The notes beneath the pieces were generated by a model. The model did not search any database. It was not told where the DNA came from and saw only the letters and a program-made list of their open reading frames with translations. Below, piece by piece: positions 47,578-57,675 of a stretch of 64,000 bases of DNA. The position numbers and the translations under genes were made by a program. Positions within the stretch are counted from its first letter, which is position 1. Every line of letters starts with the position of its first letter. Source of the DNA: Calonectria ilicicola (taxonomy: Eukaryota; Ascomycota; Sordariomycetes; Hypocreales; Nectriaceae); the NCBI GenBank assembly GCA_020809705.1, contig CP085835.1, positions 3,968,001 through 4,032,000 of the forward strand. Direction: 5' to 3'.

Positions 47578-50500
47578 ATGAGAGAGTGGGGTTCAGAATT
47601 TCCGTTTCATTCTATTTCCCGTGACTCTCTCGCCGTTCAAAATCCACATCATCTACAGCTTAGTCTCCGTCATCGTGTTCGAAACCAGTGCGAGCCTCCA
47701 TCAGGGCGGTGCGCTCGTTCAAACAGCACCATGTCACTATCGACCTCGACACCAGGTTGCCGACCTGGCACTGCCGCTAGGACGGGTAGGGTCGGAAGAT
47801 ATCGTGCCTGGCTGTCATCATCGCCAACAACGGCTTCTTCAGCCACCCTTCCGGCTTCACCGAGCTCTCGGTTATCAACAATCCGTCGGGAGTATGGTGG
47901 AAACCAGGTGGCGATCCTCAACCGCCTATTGGCGACGTTGAAGGAGAATCAAGTACCAGGTCCGCAATTCTTCAGGCTGAAGCAAGAGTTTTCGGCTATT
48001 TTAGGAGAGGGCGGCCAAGGGAATGTCCGCGGCATAAATGAACCATCTGCCAAGAGATACCGGAAGGCCGGGAGAAGAGTCCTTACAAAATGGCCTGTAG
48101 AAGCCATTGCAATAAAACAGTATCAACGCAGTAAGATGGTCCGCAATGGCCCTGATACGCATAATCTGGGTTCTCGTTTCATCGCAGCAGAGTGCGAACT
48201 GCTCGCGCTCTCTCCGAGTTTGTTCCGAGAACATCCTAACATTGTTCAGCTAGTAGGGTGGGGACTTTGCCTTGACACTCTTGAGGACCCCGAGAGTTCA
48301 TGCTGTGCATCTATTCAGGTCCCCTTGCTAGTGCTAGAGCGTGCTGAAATGAACTTTCGCCAGCTCCTTAGGCTCCTTTTTCCAAGGAAAGCTAAACCGC
48401 CTGAGGCGCGAGCAGAGGAAGGCTTAGCGGGGGGTACGTTATCAGGGTCGACATTAAATGTCCCACTGCTAGGTAGCAGTGAAGCAGAAAGCTCCAATAG
48501 GAGATTAATGGGACAATGGTCGGGATTTGCAACGGACCCATATGATATCGTCCGGCTCCTATGCATTGACATTGGCCATGGTTTGCAAATTCTGCACGAA
48601 CATAAATTTACCCACGGAGACCTAAAGCCTGAGAACGTGTTAGCATTCAAAACTGATAAGGGTTGGGTTGCAAAACTTTGTGATTTCGGATGCGCACGTG
48701 GCCAGGCTGAAGAGACTGTTAACAAGGATGGAGTGGCTCAGAGGCCCGCGCCGCAGAGAGATCAATACCTTGGGACCCCCTCATGGCTGCCACCAAAAGG
48801 CGAGGCTGCACAGGATCATGACTACGAAGGACTGCAGAAATGCGATCTGTACGTGTACGGTCTGGTTGTTTGGAGTGCCTTTTGTTTGAGGGGAGATCCG
48901 CCACCACAGAATCCACGTTTGGAAGATGCTCTGGAAGATGTGCAGCAGCTCATAAGACCTGGGGTGTACTTGCGCTTTCCTTTCCGAAGTAGGAAACTAT
49001 GGTATTGTAATCGTGTCAAACAGGTTCTCGAGACTACCATGATCGATCGTCATCTGAGGGAGATGAAACCCTGGAAACATCTGTACCGCGACCGAGAGCG
49101 CAATGTCCAAGCAACGGGTGTAACGCCGGAAACGTTGAACTCCTCTCATAGAAACCCAGATCTCTCAACAAATTCTGTCCCGAAAACAGTCATCTCTGAA
49201 AGTCTCGCTCAAACATCATTATCATTATCGGTGAAGGCTAATTACAATAATAACGAATGGTGGAGTGCAGCCAAAACAAACCGCGACGCGGACGCTGATA
49301 CAGGAAGTCCTCGAGACTACATCACTATTCCCACTGAAGCATCAAACGCAACCGCTTCTACATTTCTTCAGGAAGAGGGATCCGGTCCTGCATCGTCAAT
49401 AGCTCTAGCCTCGGATGATAATTGTATTGAAACCATGTTATTTGAAAGCAGAAGGCGCAAGACAGAAGCTTTACAAATTCCGAAAGATATGATCAAGACA
49501 TTGATTTCATGGGATAAAGGGGCAAGCAATAGTGGAGATCTTTACTACTATGCTCGGTTTCGCAGCCGAATACGGCCAGAATGGTGGTCCCTTGGAAGTA
49601 CAGTCAATATTTTGAATGAAGCTTTGAAAATACATCCCGTAGTGGATATCTGTACTCTAGCATGGCTTTGCAATGGACCTATAGGTCAAAAGGAAGTGAA
49701 GGCTCTTCCAGCAAATGTGGAAACATGGAACATTATCCTCGACCCGAATTATCTCAACGAATCAGAGAGGCTTGACCGGTTCCTTCTATTACTTCAGTTT
49801 GGCGCCCGTGTAGAAAAGCATATCTTTGGAACGCGTTGTTCCATCTTTTTGACTTACATTCGGAGCTGCCGACTTGAAATCATCCCCACAGTCTTGGCAG
49901 AGGTATGTCGCCGATTTGAGGAAGTAAAGGACACAAAGCATATATCCCCTGATACCAGAGCATACTTGACTGGCAACGCTCGTTACGTAAGGGGGTCAAT
50001 GGGGTCGCAGATCACATCCGCAGCGTTGGATTTAGAGGCAGGCCAAGATGGCGACGCGATATCGGATATGTGGCGTTACATTCTTGTCGATTCTAGATAC
50101 GACCTGCTGCGGGGAGCTGCGACGAAACGCCGTAAGCCCATTCATGCTTGGAATGAGCACACGCCGCTCTTCAATAGCGACCTGCTTCCCATAGGCTGGA
50201 AACAGATTCAGGGTCCCGATAACCTACAAAGGACTCCGGTTTTTGAAGAAGCTCTCACTCAGTCAATCACACTTACTTCACCCAAGTTTAGTCTTATGCG
50301 GATGAGGCAGGTAAAGGTTGGATTCCTTCATCTAGACAAGAAACATATGTGTCATCTTGATCTTATTTCTTGCATTCAGTATGACATCGGCAAGCTCGAC
50401 CAAAATGATTTCAATAAAGATATATCGGACCGGTTTCCAAGTTACAACGGCGACTGGTTCGCTCAAGATTGGGCCACTGAGTCGAATGAGAAGGATGTCT

Positions 50501-50808
50501 TGAGTATGCTACGTGATCCACTGCGAATTCGGACATACGCGATCCGGGTTCAGAGGTTCCGAATCAGTATTTCACACTTCATTCTTGGGGCGGCCAGTCT
50601 GATTTTTGAAATTGGCACGCCTTTATTTGGTATAATTGAAACAATATTTCTGGTGTTAGTGGTAGGCTTTTTTACATTCCTTCATTTTGTTAATTTCTTT
50701 CTACCTCATGCTTTGAAATTCAGCTATGAGCGTATTTGGAGTTCTTTTTGTGCTGTACTCCCTGAGCAGTTAGGAGATAGATGGGAGCGAATGTTTATTG
50801 GCGAGTGA
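47578..50808 (+). CDS. Large serine/threonine protein kinase with C-terminal membrane anchor
   Basis: 1,076-residue intronless protein. The kinase domain (about residues 135-500) looks active: glycine loop GEGGQGNV (143-150), lysine in IAIK (K180), catalytic loop HGDLKPEN (346-353) and CDFG (368-371). HGD instead of HRD is common in fungal kinases of this kind. A long insert (about 265-315) separates the two lobes. Residues about 500-720 are a low-complexity linker; about 740-800 reads like degenerate ankyrin-type helices (RLDRFLLLLQFGARVEKHIF). Near the C-terminus two hydrophobic helices (FILGAASLIFEIGTPLFGII and ETIFLVLVVGFFTFLHFVNF) predict membrane attachment. The first 51 residues look poorly coding; the second ATG at 47731 (M52) may be the true start. 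Head-to-head with the HeLo-pseudokinase, which suggests a linked role. Confidence 0.85.
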   Translation: MREWGSEFPFHSISRDSLAVQNPHHLQLSLRHRVRNQCEPPSGRCARSNSTMSLSTSTPGCRPGTAARTGRVGRYRAWLSSSPTTASSATLPASPSSRLSTIRREYGGNQVAILNRLLATLKENQVPGPQFFRLKQEFSAILGEGGQGNVRGINEPSAKRYRKAGRRVLTKWPVEAIAIKQYQRSKMVRNGPDTHNLGSRFIAAECELLALSPSLFREHPNIVQLVGWGLCLDTLEDPESSCCASIQVPLLVLERAEMNFRQLLRLLFPRKAKPPEARAEEGLAGGTLSGSTLNVPLLGSSEAESSNRRLMGQWSGFATDPYDIVRLLCIDIGHGLQILHEHKFTHGDLKPENVLAFKTDKGWVAKLCDFGCARGQAEETVNKDGVAQRPAPQRDQYLGTPSWLPPKGEAAQDHDYEGLQKCDLYVYGLVVWSAFCLRGDPPPQNPRLEDALEDVQQLIRPGVYLRFPFRSRKLWYCNRVKQVLETTMIDRHLREMKPWKHLYRDRERNVQATGVTPETLNSSHRNPDLSTNSVPKTVISESLAQTSLSLSVKANYNNNEWWSAAKTNRDADADTGSPRDYITIPTEASNATASTFLQEEGSGPASSIALASDDNCIETMLFESRRRKTEALQIPKDMIKTLISWDKGASNSGDLYYYARFRSRIRPEWWSLGSTVNILNEALKIHPVVDICTLAWLCNGPIGQKEVKALPANVETWNIILDPNYLNESERLDRFLLLLQFGARVEKHIFGTRCSIFLTYIRSCRLEIIPTVLAEVCRRFEEVKDTKHISPDTRAYLTGNARYVRGSMGSQITSAALDLEAGQDGDAISDMWRYILVDSRYDLLRGAATKRRKPIHAWNEHTPLFNSDLLPIGWKQIQGPDNLQRTPVFEEALTQSITLTSPKFSLMRMRQVKVGFLHLDKKHMCHLDLISCIQYDIGKLDQNDFNKDISDRFPSYNGDWFAQDWATESNEKDVLSMLRDPLRIRTYAIRVQRFRISISHFILGAASLIFEIGTPLFGIIETIFLVLVVGFFTFLHFVNFFLPHALKFSYERIWSSFCAVLPEQLGDRWERMFIGE

Positions 50809-50921
50809 TTAAATATACATTTACTTATTTTAATTTAACTATGATGATAGTCACCCGGATAAATAATCTTAATTTATTTCACAATTAGCTAATATTTAAA
50901 TACAATTATGTATCATTAATT
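50809..50921. other. AT-rich 3' flank with left target copy of the small element
   Basis: Short AT-rich tail after the kinase stop. Bases 50905-50921 are the left target copy (ATTATGTATCATTAATT). Confidence 0.5.
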
Positions 50922-50923
50922 GG

Positions 50924-50959
<36 letters not shown>

Positions 50960-51188
50960 TTGAGGTTGTGTGTTTGAGAGAGGTTTGTTTGAGTAAAAGC
51001 TTTCCTTTTATTGTACGGGGTTTCTAGTTATCAAATCTTTTATCTTGTATTGCCTGTAGGCTTCAGAGTTGGCATAAGGGTAATTGTACCAATTGATCTG
51101 AAAGTCTATCATAAGGCGTGCCCTTAGGTCCCGCGTCCTTGTCGGCGTCTTCCTTTCCTAAGAGGAAGAAAATAACTATTTAAAAGAC
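50922..51188 (+). mobile_element. Small retroelement-like insertion, 5'-truncated copy (267 bp), 17-bp target duplication
   Basis: Matches the last 250 bp of 3078-3886, including TTGGCATAAGGG, GTCGGCRTCTTCCTTTCCTA and the 3' end AAAGAC. Flanked by ATTATGYATCATTAATT at 50905-50921 and 51189-51205 (one mismatch in 17). Starts with a TG microsatellite (about 50925-50958). It is much less mutated than the copy at 3 kb. An inverted pair CTTCCT...AGGAAG near the 3' end can form a hairpin. TTGGCATAAGGG and GGTCCCGCGTCC resemble weak A- and B-boxes, but a tRNA origin is only a guess. Confidence 0.7.
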
Positions 51189-51205
51189 ATTATGCATCAT
51201 TAATT

Positions 51206-51692
51206 TCAATAAAATTATAAAATAATAAGCGCTCTAGATTATACCAGGATGAACAAGTGTTAATGGCAAATAAACAACTCAAAGTGATCATGAGACTGGA
51301 GTGGCACGCGTTTACTGTGTTGGCAAGAATTTCCACGTGTAAGACGCAGGGAATAAAGTATATTTCCTAATGCGACTTACTATATTCAGCTTCGGAGCAG
51401 CCCCGGCCGGCCGAGTTAGCCGGTTGAGGTGCTGACTTTGATACCCCGCCTGTGTCTAGTGTTGCGCACGAATAGGACTTCGTTACACATGTAATGCTGC
51501 TTCCTTCGATGTTGCGCACGAATGGGACCTCGCGACACACGTAAGACTCATTTCTTTTTCGCAAATTCGTGACGTACATAGACGTTGATGCAGTGCCAAG
51601 AATGAATACAAATAGAATGGCATTGAGTAGAAGGAAATGGTTACAGGCATGGGCCAACAACCTATCATTTCGCTACAATAGGAAAATCAAAC
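51206..51692 (+). promoter_or_regulatory. Promoter region of the arabinofuranosidase gene, with a direct repeat and candidate CreA/XlnR sites
   Basis: A 40-bp imperfect direct repeat starts GTTGCGCACGAAT at 51461 and again at 51511. Upstream, CCGGGG on the minus strand (around 51401-51406) fits the CreA consensus SYGGRG, and GGCTAAC on the minus strand (around 51416-51421) is one base off the XlnR site GGCTAR. These sites are short and could be chance, but both are expected regulators of such genes. Confidence 0.35.
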
Positions 51693-53201
51693 ATGCCGTC
51701 ACATCATAGCCTCGTGTTCTCTCTTGGCCTTGTTGCTACTGGCACGCTTGTGGCCGCTGGGCCCTGCGACCTGTACTCGTCTGGTGGCACACCTTGTGTC
51801 GCGGCGCACAGCACCACTCGCGCTCTCTATGGCGCCTACACCGGCTCCCTATACCAGGTGAAGCGCGGGTCTGACGGCACCACGACCAACATTGCGCCGC
51901 TATCTGCTGGTGGTGTCGCCAATGCCGCTGCCCAAGACACCTTCTGTGCCAACACGACCTGTCTCATCACCATCATCTACGACCAGTCCGGCCGCGGGAA
52001 CCACCTCACGCAGGCCCCGCCCGGCGGCTTCTCCGGCCCGGAGTCCAATGGCTACGACAACCTGGCTAGCGCGATTGGCGCACCCGTCACTCTGAACGGC
52101 CAGAAGGCGTACGGCGTCTTTGTATCGCCCGGTACAGGCTACCGCAACAACGCCGCCAGCGGGATAGCGACCGGCGACGCGGCCGAGGGCATGTATGCAG
52201 TGCTCGACGGCAGTCACTACAACGGCGGGTGCTGCTTCGACTACGGCAACGCCGAGACCAGCAGCACCGACACGGGCAATGGCCACATGGAGGCCATCTA
52301 CTACGGCGACAGCACCAGCTGGGGATCGGGCGCTGGTAGTGGTCCCTGGATCATGGCGGATCTTGAGAACGGCCTGTTCTCCGGCTCTAGTTCTGGAAAT
52401 AACGCGGGCGACCCGTCCATCTCGTACCGCTTCGTCACTGCCGTCATCAAGGGTGGGCCAAACCTCTGGGCCATCCGCGGCGCCAATGCTGCATCTGGCT
52501 CGCTGTCAACCTACTACAGCGGCGCGCGCCCATCGGCGTCTGGCTACAACCCAATGAGCAAGGAGGGTGCCATTATTCTAGGTATCGGCGGCGACAACAG
52601 CGTCAGCGCCCAGGGTACTTTCTACGAGGGAGTAATGACCTCGGGATATCCGACCGATGCCACTGAGAACTCGGTCCAGGCCAACATCGTAGCCGCCAAG
52701 TACAGCACTACATCCTTGACCAGCGGCCCAGCGCTCACTGTCGGTTCCTCCATTTCGCTGCGCGCCACCACCTCCGGCTACACAACACGCTACATCACAC
52801 ACACTGGCACCACCGTCAACACCCAGGTTGTCTCTTCTTCCAGTAGCACCACTCTCAAGCAGCAGGCAAGCTGGACCGTTCGCACTGGTCTCGGCAACAG
52901 CGCCTGCTTCTCATTCGAGTCTGTCGACACCCCCGGCAGCTACATTCGGCACTATAACTTTGCCCTCCTGCTAAATGCCAATGACGGCACCAAGCAGTTC
53001 TACGAAGACGCCACTTTCTGTCCCCAGGCCTCTCTCAACAGCCAAGGCAATTCGGTTAGATCCTGGAGCTACCCCACCCGCTATTTCCGCCATTATAACA
53101 ATGTTCTCTATGCCGCTAGCAACGGTGGTGTTCATACTTTTGATTCCGCTACCTCATTCAACGACGACGTCAGCTGGGTCATCAGCGCCAGCTTCGCCTA
53201 A
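51693..53201 (+). CDS. abfB: Secreted alpha-L-arabinofuranosidase B (GH54 with CBM42)
   Basis: Releases terminal arabinofuranose from arabinan and arabinoxylan outside the cell. 502 residues, no intron. Signal peptide about 1-23 (hydrophobic run VFSLGLVATGTLVAAG), then the GH54 domain from PCDLYSSGGTPCVAAHSTTR to about residue 340. The catalytic pair fits the family: nucleophile E225 in ADLENGLFSG and acid/base D301 in GIGGDNS, each four residues later than the published Aspergillus kawachii numbering (E221, D297). The neighbouring cysteines HYNGGCCFDYGN are typical. Residues about 345-502 form the CBM42 beta-trefoil with repeated arabinose-binding motifs (YIRHYNF, YFRHYNN). Codons are much richer in G and C than those of neighbouring genes. 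Regulation by plant-polymer inducers is likely. Confidence 0.96.
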   Translation: MPSHHSLVFSLGLVATGTLVAAGPCDLYSSGGTPCVAAHSTTRALYGAYTGSLYQVKRGSDGTTTNIAPLSAGGVANAAAQDTFCANTTCLITIIYDQSGRGNHLTQAPPGGFSGPESNGYDNLASAIGAPVTLNGQKAYGVFVSPGTGYRNNAASGIATGDAAEGMYAVLDGSHYNGGCCFDYGNAETSSTDTGNGHMEAIYYGDSTSWGSGAGSGPWIMADLENGLFSGSSSGNNAGDPSISYRFVTAVIKGGPNLWAIRGANAASGSLSTYYSGARPSASGYNPMSKEGAIILGIGGDNSVSAQGTFYEGVMTSGYPTDATENSVQANIVAAKYSTTSLTSGPALTVGSSISLRATTSGYTTRYITHTGTTVNTQVVSSSSSTTLKQQASWTVRTGLGNSACFSFESVDTPGSYIRHYNFALLLNANDGTKQFYEDATFCPQASLNSQGNSVRSWSYPTRYFRHYNNVLYAASNGGVHTFDSATSFNDDVSWVISASFA

Positions 53202-53596
53202 GTTCTTACTTTTGCCATTTTCTTTCTATTCAAGCCAATCTTCTTTTCAATGACTAGAGGTCATCTACTTGTTTGGAGAGAGGGAGGCAAGGGCACACAT
53301 GCAATTCAACCCGAGGAAGGATTCTAGAAAGATACCGATACTGACGAGCCAAGTGTATCGACTCTAGAATTCATATTAGCGCAGATATTCCTCTTTCGGG
53401 GATATTTGGCCATTGATATATACCGTAGTAGCAATAGTGTATGACCTCCGAAATAGAAGATGCAATTATTTTGTCAAATTATCTCTCATATTCAAAATCC
53501 GTAAATCACCTAACGAAGAATGCATGTGGGTGGGGAAAGTCATTCCTTAATTCTCTAGTTGTATCAAAACCTATCCGTAAGAATCTAATGCGTCTC
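53202..53596. other. Intergenic region between convergent arabinofuranosidase and P450 genes
   Basis: Ordinary composition; contains both 3' ends. Nothing else is visible. Confidence 0.5.
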
Positions 53597-55382
53597 TCAT
53601 CTCTGTCGGTTACGAATCCAAATCTTTGCGGTTGCATCAGGAGAGCAGAGAGTGTCTTGCTCTTGAAGAATCGGCCTTTCATATCCATCCTGTCCTGCTC
53701 CCTGCCCTTCTGGTCCCAAGCTGATATCATATTTCAACAACAATTCAACCAAGATGACTTTTATTTCATTACTTGCAAAGAATCTTCCTGGGCAAAGATG
53801 CCGGCCCGCACCAAACGTGATCTCGTTGTCGTCTGTAGAAACGAATTGATGCCTAGTTTCATGGCCAGGATGGCGCCGAAGTTCACTATAGCGCCATGGC
53901 GCAAATTCATTCAATGGCGGTTGGTTTTCGTCCGTTACGACCGAATCAGATTTGAAATTTGAACTCGTAAAAAAAGGAGCAGCGAACCCAACAAAACTAC
54001 CATATGGAAGGCTGTGGCCAGTAGAGAGCGTGATCCCGTTTTTTGCAACAACCATGCGAGGTACATTAACTGTGACCAGAGTTATTTATCTGAAAAGACT
54101 CAATTGATTTCGTTATAGGCTGAAAACAACTCACTCATTCCCATTGGATTCATTCGTTGACTCTCCTTCATGAAACTATCGAGTTTCTTCAACTTTGGGA
54201 TGCTACTCTTCCGTAATAATTGATCGGGATTGTTTTCTTCCAATAACACAGCTTCAATCTCATCCCTCAAATCGCGGATATACTCTGGATGGGAAGCAAT
54301 ATCAAATAGTATATGACTGAGAGTCATGCTTGTGGTGAGGATCGCCGCAAAAGCGGTCCCGATTTCAACGCGACCTATTTCTCCCGCACTCGCTCTCTCA
54401 GGGTTCTTAAAATTCCGTATCGTCCAATGAACAAGGTTATGGTTATCATCCGTCACATCGTGGTGGTTGATTGTCTCGCCACTAGGCTTTAACCAACTTT
54501 TGTTGTCACTTTTGTTTAATTCATAGGCCTTGACTATTGCGGTAACTTGTGGTTGAAGCTTGCGGGAAAAGAAAAAATTGAGAGATACAAGCTTTCGAAA
54601 TTCCGGGAGAAATGGCACCACAAAAGGTCGTACCCAGGGACTAAGTGAGGTGATTTTGTTGATGGCCTGAATAATATTTGTGGCCAAGTTGGACGTGGCG
54701 TGAATCCATTCTTCATCACGACACAATGGTATTCCCACAAATATTCGTGCACTCACCCGAGAAATGATTGGGAGCATAGTCCCATACACTGTTATCTCTT
54801 TTGGCTGAGAACAGTCTCCGATTTCCTTTTCGACAGACAAGGAGCTTTCGTCCTGAAGATCCAACAGCACTTTTGCCATATTTCTAGTGAGGTCGTTTCT
54901 GATTGCTGCAATCCCCTCGGTGTGATCAAACCTTCCAATCCCTGTATAAAGGCCGTGCATTCTATTGTATACCTGGCTCATAAATGATGATTCCTCGTCA
55001 GGAATCTTTTTGACTTCATTGACGAGTTTATGTGGAAGAATAATCCAACTCTGTGCCGTGGGCAAAATGAATGGTGTGTTGGGATGCTAGATTGCATGTC
55101 AACTCTCTTCATTGAATTCATTTACTGATTTTTAATATAAATGGCGAGTTGGATTGAAAAGAAGGAAATTGTAACCCACAAATCTTATCCACATACCTTG
55201 TCGATTGCTTTCATGATGGAATCATTGATGTTTTCTTCATCCAATTTCGCCACAGGAAATGCCTTCAACATTTTCTGCTGAAAGCGTTTCCATCGTATCC
55301 AATAAATAAGAACTGCCAGAAATACCAAGACAAAAGCGGAGATCGCTGGGTCACTGTGAGCGATGAGCTCTTCCACAATCAT
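53597..55382 (-). CDS. Cytochrome P450 monooxygenase, membrane-anchored
   Basis: Haem-thiolate oxygenase of the endoplasmic reticulum, 536 residues. Exons on the minus strand: 55382-55197, 55086-54135 and 54069-53597, in frame. An N-terminal anchor (ISAFVLVFLAVLIYWIRW) is followed by a basic stretch. The I-helix reads AAILTTSMTLSHILFD, of the type found in fungal secondary-metabolite P450s (for example the ent-kaurene oxidase/CYP68 group). The ExxR motif is ESQR, and the haem loop is FGAGRHLCPGRFFA with cysteine as iron ligand. The substrate cannot be read from sequence. The ATG at 55382 directly precedes the anchor; a longer upstream open frame is poorly coding. Same strand as the methyltransferase upstream, about 1 kb away. 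Confidence 0.92.
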
Positions 55383-56428
55383 GCTGAATGGTATCTCTTT
55401 ATTGAAAAGGTTAGTTAGCAAGGAATCTGAAACGAGCAACGGAACAGAGCAGCAACGTGGGAGGAAAAACAACACTTTATATCTGATTAATGCGCAAAAT
55501 TTCCTATACATGGGAGTTGGTTGGCCTGTAGATGGTCGCGCAAGTCTTATCTGCTTGCATAAACCATATCCGCGATAGCCCAGCTCTGAGGCCCAAGACT
55601 GCTTACTTGCAGCTAATGACTTGGAGCTGAAGTTGCAGCCAAGCCCATCTTGGAATTAGCGAAGCACAGCAAGCAGGGAATATTGGCTGCGATCCTGTTT
55701 ACCGAGGCGTGGGCGGCGCATTTCACTTTTCAGAGACTAGTCTAACCGCGCCAGCTGCTTTATTAGGTAATAGATAATCGACATCTACAATCAAGTGGCT
55801 TTGCAGCACGACGGTTCGCCCCCCCGGTCTGCATGGCGGGCCGGCATAATCAATGAGCTCTCTGCTTCTTATTACACAAGTTCCATTTATCTTCATTCTA
55901 ACACCAAAGTCCATTTTATTTGCAAAGCTGACGTCTGTCCTAGATCAGCTGAGCTGCCGTTGAGCTTGATAGTTACAACCGTTTCAGGTTGGGCATGAGA
56001 TTCAGAAAACCGGCCAAACCTGTCCAGAATATTTTGAGCAGTCGTTGTGGCTGCGCTTTTTTAAGCAACCTTGTCGCCGCCCGCAATATGCATGCCCAAG
56101 CGAACGCAAGCAGGTGGAGTAATATCGGTAAGAGCGCTTGCTCCTCTCATCCGTCATTAAAGTTTAGGGGAGGCCATAATGGAACCTTAGTCGATGATAT
56201 TTAAAGTGATTGATGGCTTGGTATATGAAATCAATTCCGAACCCACTGAGTAGGAAGCTAATCCAGGTATTTCACATATACAGCAACAATATTCTATATG
56301 CCCCATACTAACTTTGGTCCAATTCTCAAAGTCTACACGAGATTAGTCCTGACACTCCATCACCCTCTTGATCCCCTGTAGATATTCTAATTCATCAGAG
56401 CCAAACAGTTCAGTATTACAAGCGTCTC
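55383..56428. other. Intergenic region, upstream of P450 and downstream of methyltransferase
   Basis: About 1 kb holding the P450 promoter. Open frames on both strands are short and unconvincing. Confidence 0.5.
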
Positions 56429-57675
56429 TTAGGCCATCTCAGCCTCAATAACACTCTCCAAAGCCCTTGGATGCCTATAGATGCTCATAATATTAAACCC
56501 ACACCTCTTCAACAAGTTTATCCATGTCTCCTCTGTCCTCTCCACACCACTCGTACAGCTCATCAGCACTAGATCCAGCGTCGTGGCTAGGTGCGACGCG
56601 CCTTGCGCAGGCAGCACAACCTCGTATATGAGCAGCTTGGAGTATCCCTGGACCATGACCTTTTTTATTTCGGCAAACATGCGCGCCACATCTGCATCGG
56701 GCCAGTCATGGGGCACTGCATGGAAGAAGTAGGCGCGGGCACCAGCAATGGGCTGTGGTTGGAAAAAATCATGTGGGATCTTGCGGATGCGGCCATCTAG
56801 CTTCTCTTTGCTGTGGGTGGTAACCGCCTCGGGCAGGTCCTCCACGATGAGGGTATCAGCAGGAAGATCAGGATGGCAGTCCAGTAGGCGTTGAGTGTCG
56901 AGGCCTTGTGCGCCGCCAACATCGACGAAGAGTGGTTTTCCTAGGTCGGCGCCCACTACAAAACGTTCTGTGTCATAGATGTCGGTCCAGGACATTTTGT
57001 AATGAGTCAGCGCGGCCATGACGCCTTGAAACGACCATCCCGCCTCGGGATGGTCTTGGACGTAGGTGAAAAAGTCAACGCCGTACACATCACGGTAGTT
57101 GTCCAAGGTGGGAATGTCAAGCGGCTCCCTGTATCCATTCTTAGCCAGAAAGCGGGGGAGATTGTTTCCACAAGGAAGGGCGTAGTCCATCCTGTCAGAC
57201 AAGTCAGTATTGGTAACTCACACTTGAGCAGTTTGCACGCCTACCCAGCTTTAATGATATCAGCACCATATGTCTCCTTTCGTCCCATTGCCAAAGAAAA
57301 TAGCGTGGGCCTCCATGCATCAGCACCCACCTCCTCAATCAAGTACATGGCAGAAATGTGTCGAAGAAAACGACGGAGCAAGTTTGGCTCACAGCTTGCG
57401 GTGGCCCAATCCAGGAGTTCATCGAGTGTCTTGGCTTCGCCTGGGCTCTCCTTGTCAGCCTCTGTCCATTTAGCCCAGATACCAAGGTCCTGGACCAGTT
57501 GAAGACCTGCAATGAGGCTGGGGTTCTCGAAGGCGATGGCCCAACCATGCTCAAAAGGAGTCTCGAGGCGTGCGAGGAGTCGGCGGGCTGCCTCCTTGGC
57601 AGCAAAACGGTCAGCCTCTGTGGTAAACTGGCTTGGTTTAATTGACTCAAGCATAGAAACAGTATCCGATGCCAT
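56429..57675 (-). CDS. SAM-dependent O-methyltransferase, secondary-metabolism type
   Basis: Transfers a methyl group from S-adenosylmethionine to a hydroxyl, usually of a polyketide or phenolic compound; relatives include sterigmatocystin 8-O-methyltransferase. Two exons (57675-57245 and 57191-56429), 397 residues, with a 53-nt intron that carries a good branch site (TACTGACTT). The N-terminal half is helical dimerisation/winged-helix sequence (RRFLRHISAMYLIEEVG). The SAM-binding motif is FVDVGGAQGLD, followed by the acidic IVEDLPEAV, and the catalytic region reads FFHAVPHDWPDADV with the usual histidine. The start ATG at 57675 begins MASDTVSMLESIKP; the open frame upstream of it does not look coding. 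Cytosolic; the substrate is unknown. Confidence 0.92.

Noticed and set aside
50925..50958. TG microsatellite as possible telomere-like or Z-DNA signal
   Set aside because: It is a plain dinucleotide repeat at the 5' edge of the small element; nothing supports a telomeric role.
51900..52802. Several long open frames on both strands across abfB
   Set aside because: GC-rich third positions keep other frames open; only the 502-residue frame has signal peptide, catalytic residues and domains.
53441..53962. 173-codon plus-strand open frame
   Set aside because: It overlaps the last exon of the P450 in antisense; the minus strand carries the haem-binding motif and a consistent spliced frame.
57002..57502. 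166-codon plus-strand open frame
   Set aside because: Antisense to the methyltransferase and its intron; no recognisable motif.
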